DNA from: Shewanella halotolerans
GTDB taxonomy: Bacteria > Pseudomonadota > Gammaproteobacteria > Enterobacterales > Shewanellaceae
NCBI RefSeq assembly: GCF_019457535.1
Contig: NZ_CP080417.1
Location: 3,906,001 to 3,970,000, forward strand
Length of the DNA stretch: 64,000 nt
Reading direction: 5' to 3'
Part shown: in pieces, positions 60,640 through 64,000 of the stretch
Numbering within the stretch: position 1 is the first letter of the stretch
Layout of the letters: each line of letters begins with the position of its first letter
Notes under the pieces: model-generated
What the model was told of the DNA's origin: nothing
The model's database searches: none
The model's input: the letters and a program-made list of their open reading frames with translations, nothing else
Made by a program: the position numbers and the translations under genes

Positions 60640-63114
60640 TTATTTCTTACTGCTGCGCTTCTTCACGCTCTTACGTTTCTTGGCGCCCGGCTTGGCCGAT
60701 GACTTCTTCGCCCCGGCCTTCGACTTGCTCGCGCCCGCCTTACCGGCTCCCGACTTACCTGCTCCGGGCTTACTTGTCCCAGGTTTAGCGTCGCTGCGTC
60801 TGGCGGAGCGGCGCTTACCGCTCGGCTTGTCATCTTCTTTACCCTTGCGCGCCATCTTGGCACCCTCGAGGTTGACCCGCTCGCGGGCGGTCAGTGGCTT
60901 CTTGGCGCGGCGGGGGCGCGACGTCTTACCATCGTCGCCCACCATCATGAGATCGATCTGGCGATCGTCCAGGTTGACCGCGGCCACCTTGACGGTAACT
61001 GGGTCGCCTATCTGATACACCTGGCCCGAGGCCTCGCCCACCAGGCGCTGACGCATATTATCATAGTGATAATAGTCGCCACCCAGGGTGGAGATATGCA
61101 CCAGACCATCGATGAAAAGATCGCTCAGACGGACAAACATGCCAAAGTGAGTCACAGAGGCGATCACCGCCTCGAAGGTATCGCCCACATGGTCACGCAT
61201 AAACTCACACTTGAGCCAATCGCTGACATCGCGGGTCGCCTCGTCGGCTCGCCGCTCTGTGTTGGAACACTCCTCGCCCAGCAGATCCAGCTCTTCGATC
61301 TGGTAGTGGTAACCGCCATCCAGCGTCCACTTGTCGCTGGCCTCACCACGTTCCTTCGCCAACAGGTAACGGATCACCCTATGGAGGATGAGGTCCGGGT
61401 AGCGGCGAATCGGCGAGGTAAAGTGAGAGTACTCCTCCAGTGCCAGGCCGAAGTGGCCCTCGTTATCCGGGGTGTAGGTTGCCTGACGCATGGAGCGCAG
61501 CAACATCACCTGGATCAGCTCGGCATCGGGTCTGTCGACCACCTGTTCCATCAAGGCCTGATAGTCGGCCGGCTCAGGCTCTAGGCCACCGCCCATCGAC
61601 AGGCCGCGCTCCTTGAGGAAGTCCTTGAAGTTGGTCAGCTTCTGCTCAGACGGCGCCTCATGCACCCGGTAGAGCACCTCGCCCTTATGCTTCTTCACAA
61701 ACTTGGCCGCCGCCACGTTGGCCAGGATCATGCACTCTTCGATGATCTTATGGGCCTGGTTACGGGTGCGCGGCTCGATGCGCTCGATCTTACGATCGGC
61801 GTTGAAGATAAACTGGGTTTCCGTGGTCTCAAAGGCGATGGCACCGCGCTGGGCACGGGTATCGTCCAAGGTCAGGTAGAGCGACTGCAATGTCTGCAAA
61901 TGCGGGAAGAGTGGCTTGAGCTCATCGCTCACCTCGCCACCCTCGAGCATATCCGCCACCTGGGTATAAGTGAGGCGCGCGTGGGAGTGCATCACGGCCG
62001 GGTAGAACTTGTAACCCGACAGCTTACCCGTTGCCGAAATGGTCATCTCGGCAACCATACAGAGGCGGTCGACCCCTGGGTTGAGGGAGCAGAGGCCGTT
62101 AGACAGCTTCTCCGGCAACATAGGGATCACCTGAGACGGGAAGTAGACAGAGTTACCGCGTGCGCGGGCCTCTTTGTCCAGCGCCGACTCGGTGCGTACA
62201 TAATGACTCACGTCGGCGATGGCGACCCACAGGCGCCAGCCGCCACTCTTCTTGGTCTCGGCGTACACGGCATCGTCGAAGTCGCGTGCATCTTCACCAT
62301 CAATCGTAACCAAAGGTAGCCTGCGCAGATCGACTCTGCCCTGCTTATCCTCTTCGGTCACCTCATCGGGGATCTTACGCAGCTTCTTCTCGATCAGGCT
62401 CGACCAGGTATGGGGCAGATCATAGTTGCGCAGGGCAATCTCTATCTCCATGCCCGGCGCCATCTCTTTGCCCAGTACCTCTGTGACCTTGCCCGCCGCC
62501 TTCATGTAGCGACCGGGGCGGCGTGTCAACTCGACCACCACCACATCGCCCTGACGGGCGCCGTTGCGAGCGTCATCGGGGATCAAGATCTCCTGGGTGA
62601 TACGCTTGTCGTCGGCGATGACAAAGGCCATGCCGGAATCCAGATGGAAACGCCCCACCAGAGGCGCGGTGCGCTCATGGGTCAGACGGACGATGCGTGC
62701 CTCGCGGCGCCCCTTACGATCGACGCCAGCCTTCTGCGCCAATACCTTGTCACCGTGAAAATACATCAGCATGTCACGGTTGTTGATAAAGAGGTCGTCG
62801 CCGCCCTCATCGAGTTTGAGGAAGCCGAAGCCATCCTTGTGCCCCAGAACGGTACCGCTGAGCAGATCCATACGCTCGGGCAAACCATAGGCCTGGCCAC
62901 GGGTAAAGACCAGCTCGCCGTCTCGCTCCATGGCTCTGAGGCGACGGCGCAAGGCTTCGAGCTGCTCTTCATCGCTGATGTTCAGCGCCTGGGCGATTTT
63001 CTCGCGATTGAGGGGTGATTGCTGTGAGCGTAAGTAATCTAAAATATACTCACGACTAGGAATGGGGTTGTCGTACTTCTCTTGTTCACGCTTTAAATGC
63101 GGATCTTTGATCAT
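60640..63114 (-). CDS. rnr: Ribonuclease R
   Basis: An 824-residue RNB-family 3'-5' exonuclease (E. coli 813). It has an N-terminal helix-turn-helix and cold-shock domains (PIPSREYILDYLRSQ, LLSGTVLGHKDGFGFL), the RNB core with DGEDARDFDDAVYAE (catalytic Asp cluster), an S1 domain (FEAVIASVTHFGMFVRLSD), and a long Lys/Arg/Ser/Gly tail (about 740-824) ending VKKRSSKK. It degrades structured RNA and helps tmRNA quality control. Short gap to rlmB indicates an operon. Confidence 0.97.
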   Translation of the reverse strand: MIKDPHLKREQEKYDNPIPSREYILDYLRSQQSPLNREKIAQALNISDEEQLEALRRRLRAMERDGELVFTRGQAYGLPERMDLLSGTVLGHKDGFGFLKLDEGGDDLFINNRDMLMYFHGDKVLAQKAGVDRKGRREARIVRLTHERTAPLVGRFHLDSGMAFVIADDKRITQEILIPDDARNGARQGDVVVVELTRRPGRYMKAAGKVTEVLGKEMAPGMEIEIALRNYDLPHTWSSLIEKKLRKIPDEVTEEDKQGRVDLRRLPLVTIDGEDARDFDDAVYAETKKSGGWRLWVAIADVSHYVRTESALDKEARARGNSVYFPSQVIPMLPEKLSNGLCSLNPGVDRLCMVAEMTISATGKLSGYKFYPAVMHSHARLTYTQVADMLEGGEVSDELKPLFPHLQTLQSLYLTLDDTRAQRGAIAFETTETQFIFNADRKIERIEPRTRNQAHKIIEECMILANVAAAKFVKKHKGEVLYRVHEAPSEQKLTNFKDFLKERGLSMGGGLEPEPADYQALMEQVVDRPDAELIQVMLLRSMRQATYTPDNEGHFGLALEEYSHFTSPIRRYPDLILHRVIRYLLAKERGEASDKWTLDGGYHYQIEELDLLGEECSNTERRADEATRDVSDWLKCEFMRDHVGDTFEAVIASVTHFGMFVRLSDLFIDGLVHISTLGGDYYHYDNMRQRLVGEASGQVYQIGDPVTVKVAAVNLDDRQIDLMMVGDDGKTSRPRRAKKPLTARERVNLEGAKMARKGKEDDKPSGKRRSARRSDAKPGTSKPGAGKSGAGKAGASKSKAGAKKSSAKPGAKKRKSVKKRSSKK

Positions 63115-63171
63115 TCATTATCCATAAATTTTGCCCAGGCTCTCCTGCTGTTGCTAAGGGGCTTAGGGCGT

Positions 63172-63861
63172 TTACCGGGATCTCAGGTGCGCCTGCTTAG
63201 CCCTCTCAACTGCACTTGCGGGCATTTTCGCTTCCAGCACCATCAATAATTTCAGGGCTTCCTGTTTGGTCGCCTCATCACTAAATACATCGTTGTATAG
63301 CCAGTGGTAACCCATCTCATAGTCTCTGGGGCTACCATAGCCTTCGCCAAACAATCTGACCAGCATCATGCGCGCAGGCAGATCGCCACTGGCGGCAGCG
63401 GGCAGTGTGTATTGCACCGCACGCTCCTTATCTTGGATCACGAACTTACCGTCATGGTAATACTCGGCGATCCTGACCATGGCCTCGGCGCTCCCCTGCT
63501 CTGCGGCGTCGCGTAGCATGGAGATCCCCCGTGGCGGATTGGCCGTGACGCAGATGCCATAGTTCAGCATCTCCGCCCATAAATATTGGTACAGCGGCTG
63601 CTTCAATACCTCGGCGCGAGCCTCGATATCTTGCACCAGCTGACAGTCGTCCCCCTTGACGCGAGTCAGGTAAGACTTGTCACGGATCATCTCGACAAGC
63701 TGCTCTTGGCTGTAGATGTTGACCGCCTTGAGCTCCGCCTTCTTATCGGCAGGCTTGTTATCGCTAGCCTTAACGGCTTGTACCTCGGCTTGTACTTGTG
63801 TTTGGGCCTGGGCCAGCGTCGATAGACAGGCCAGCAAAATAACGCATACTAATCTCGTCAT
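63172..63861 (-). CDS. Exported Sel1-like repeat protein
   Basis: A 229-residue protein from ATG 63861 (a GTG one codon earlier is possible). Signal peptide to TLAQAQT. Later segments GISMLRDAAEQGSAEAMVRIAEYYHDGKFV, RAVQYTLPAAASGDLPARMMLVRLFGEGYG and EMGYHWLYNDVF are Sel1/TPR-like helical repeats of about 36 residues. Such proteins mediate protein-protein contacts. Upstream of rnr on the same strand (57-nt gap), so it may be the first gene of the rnr-rlmB transcript. Role unknown. Confidence 0.75.
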   Translation of the reverse strand: MTRLVCVILLACLSTLAQAQTQVQAEVQAVKASDNKPADKKAELKAVNIYSQEQLVEMIRDKSYLTRVKGDDCQLVQDIEARAEVLKQPLYQYLWAEMLNYGICVTANPPRGISMLRDAAEQGSAEAMVRIAEYYHDGKFVIQDKERAVQYTLPAAASGDLPARMMLVRLFGEGYGSPRDYEMGYHWLYNDVFSDEATKQEALKLLMVLEAKMPASAVERAKQAHLRSR

Positions 63862-64000
63862 CACTCTTGCCTTAACTCCTACCTTAACTCTTGCATTAAC
63901 TGTTACGTTAGTTAAGGTCTCTAGATTGATCTCACGCCTTATCTTTATGACAGACTTAGGCAGTATACCTTATCTTATCGGCCGCTGCGGCGTTAGCTTA

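Overview
The window looks like a chromosomal segment from a marine gammaproteobacterium of the genus Shewanella. This rests on recognised protein families rather than a database search: a tetrathionate-reductase-type operon, tandem Omp35-like porins, two giant secreted paralogues (one with a visible GlyGly-CTERM tail), an S46 dipeptidyl-peptidase, and the conserved rpsF-priB-rpsR-rplI, dnaB-alr and rnr-rlmB blocks. Species is not assigned.

Layout. 1-9055 (minus): two giant secreted paralogues, the first cut by the window edge, with a small exported protein between them. 9454-12554: an orphan FixJ-type response regulator and a TonB-dependent receptor. 12555-19629: a LysR regulator, a ttrCBA-type molybdoenzyme operon, and a divergent TorF-family outer-membrane protein. 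19806-20529: two tRNA-Leu genes and a 42-residue membrane protein. 20661-29470: a SieB-like membrane protein, a histidine kinase, pepT, tcdA, two porins, tpm and a cysteine-rich small protein. 29682-36594: a Ser/Thr kinase, fxsA, a MITE-like element, cutA-dsbD and a Kef-type antiporter. 36645-44915: a lactose/galactose cluster (beta-propeller protein, exported GH2 beta-galactosidase, Na+/sugar symporter, galK, galM). 45032-56812: housekeeping and envelope genes. 56900-59755: an AT-rich island of three unusual genes bracketed by inverted copies of a repeat. 59791-64000: rlmB, rnr and a Sel1-like protein.

The most striking signal is an 18-bp imperfect palindrome, AACTGACAAAGATCAGTT. It is identical in three places: upstream of both giant secreted proteins and of the TonB receptor. 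In all three it has the same orientation and lies exactly 21 nt before a TANNNT -10-like hexamer. A 15/18 match overlaps the predicted -35 of galK. This geometry is the class II arrangement of Crp/Fnr-family activators and suggests one regulon joining secreted proteins, an outer-membrane receptor and possibly galactose use. Other points of interest are a long hairpin that covers the ribosome binding site at the head of the lactose cluster, and the repeat-bracketed island, which holds a gene broken by a one-base frameshift.

Functionally, the window joins anaerobic sulfur-compound respiration (ttrCBA), nutrient uptake (porins, TonB receptor), lactose breakdown outside the cytoplasm followed by Na+-driven uptake and Leloir entry (galT and galE are not in this window), and thiol/redox maintenance (dsbD).
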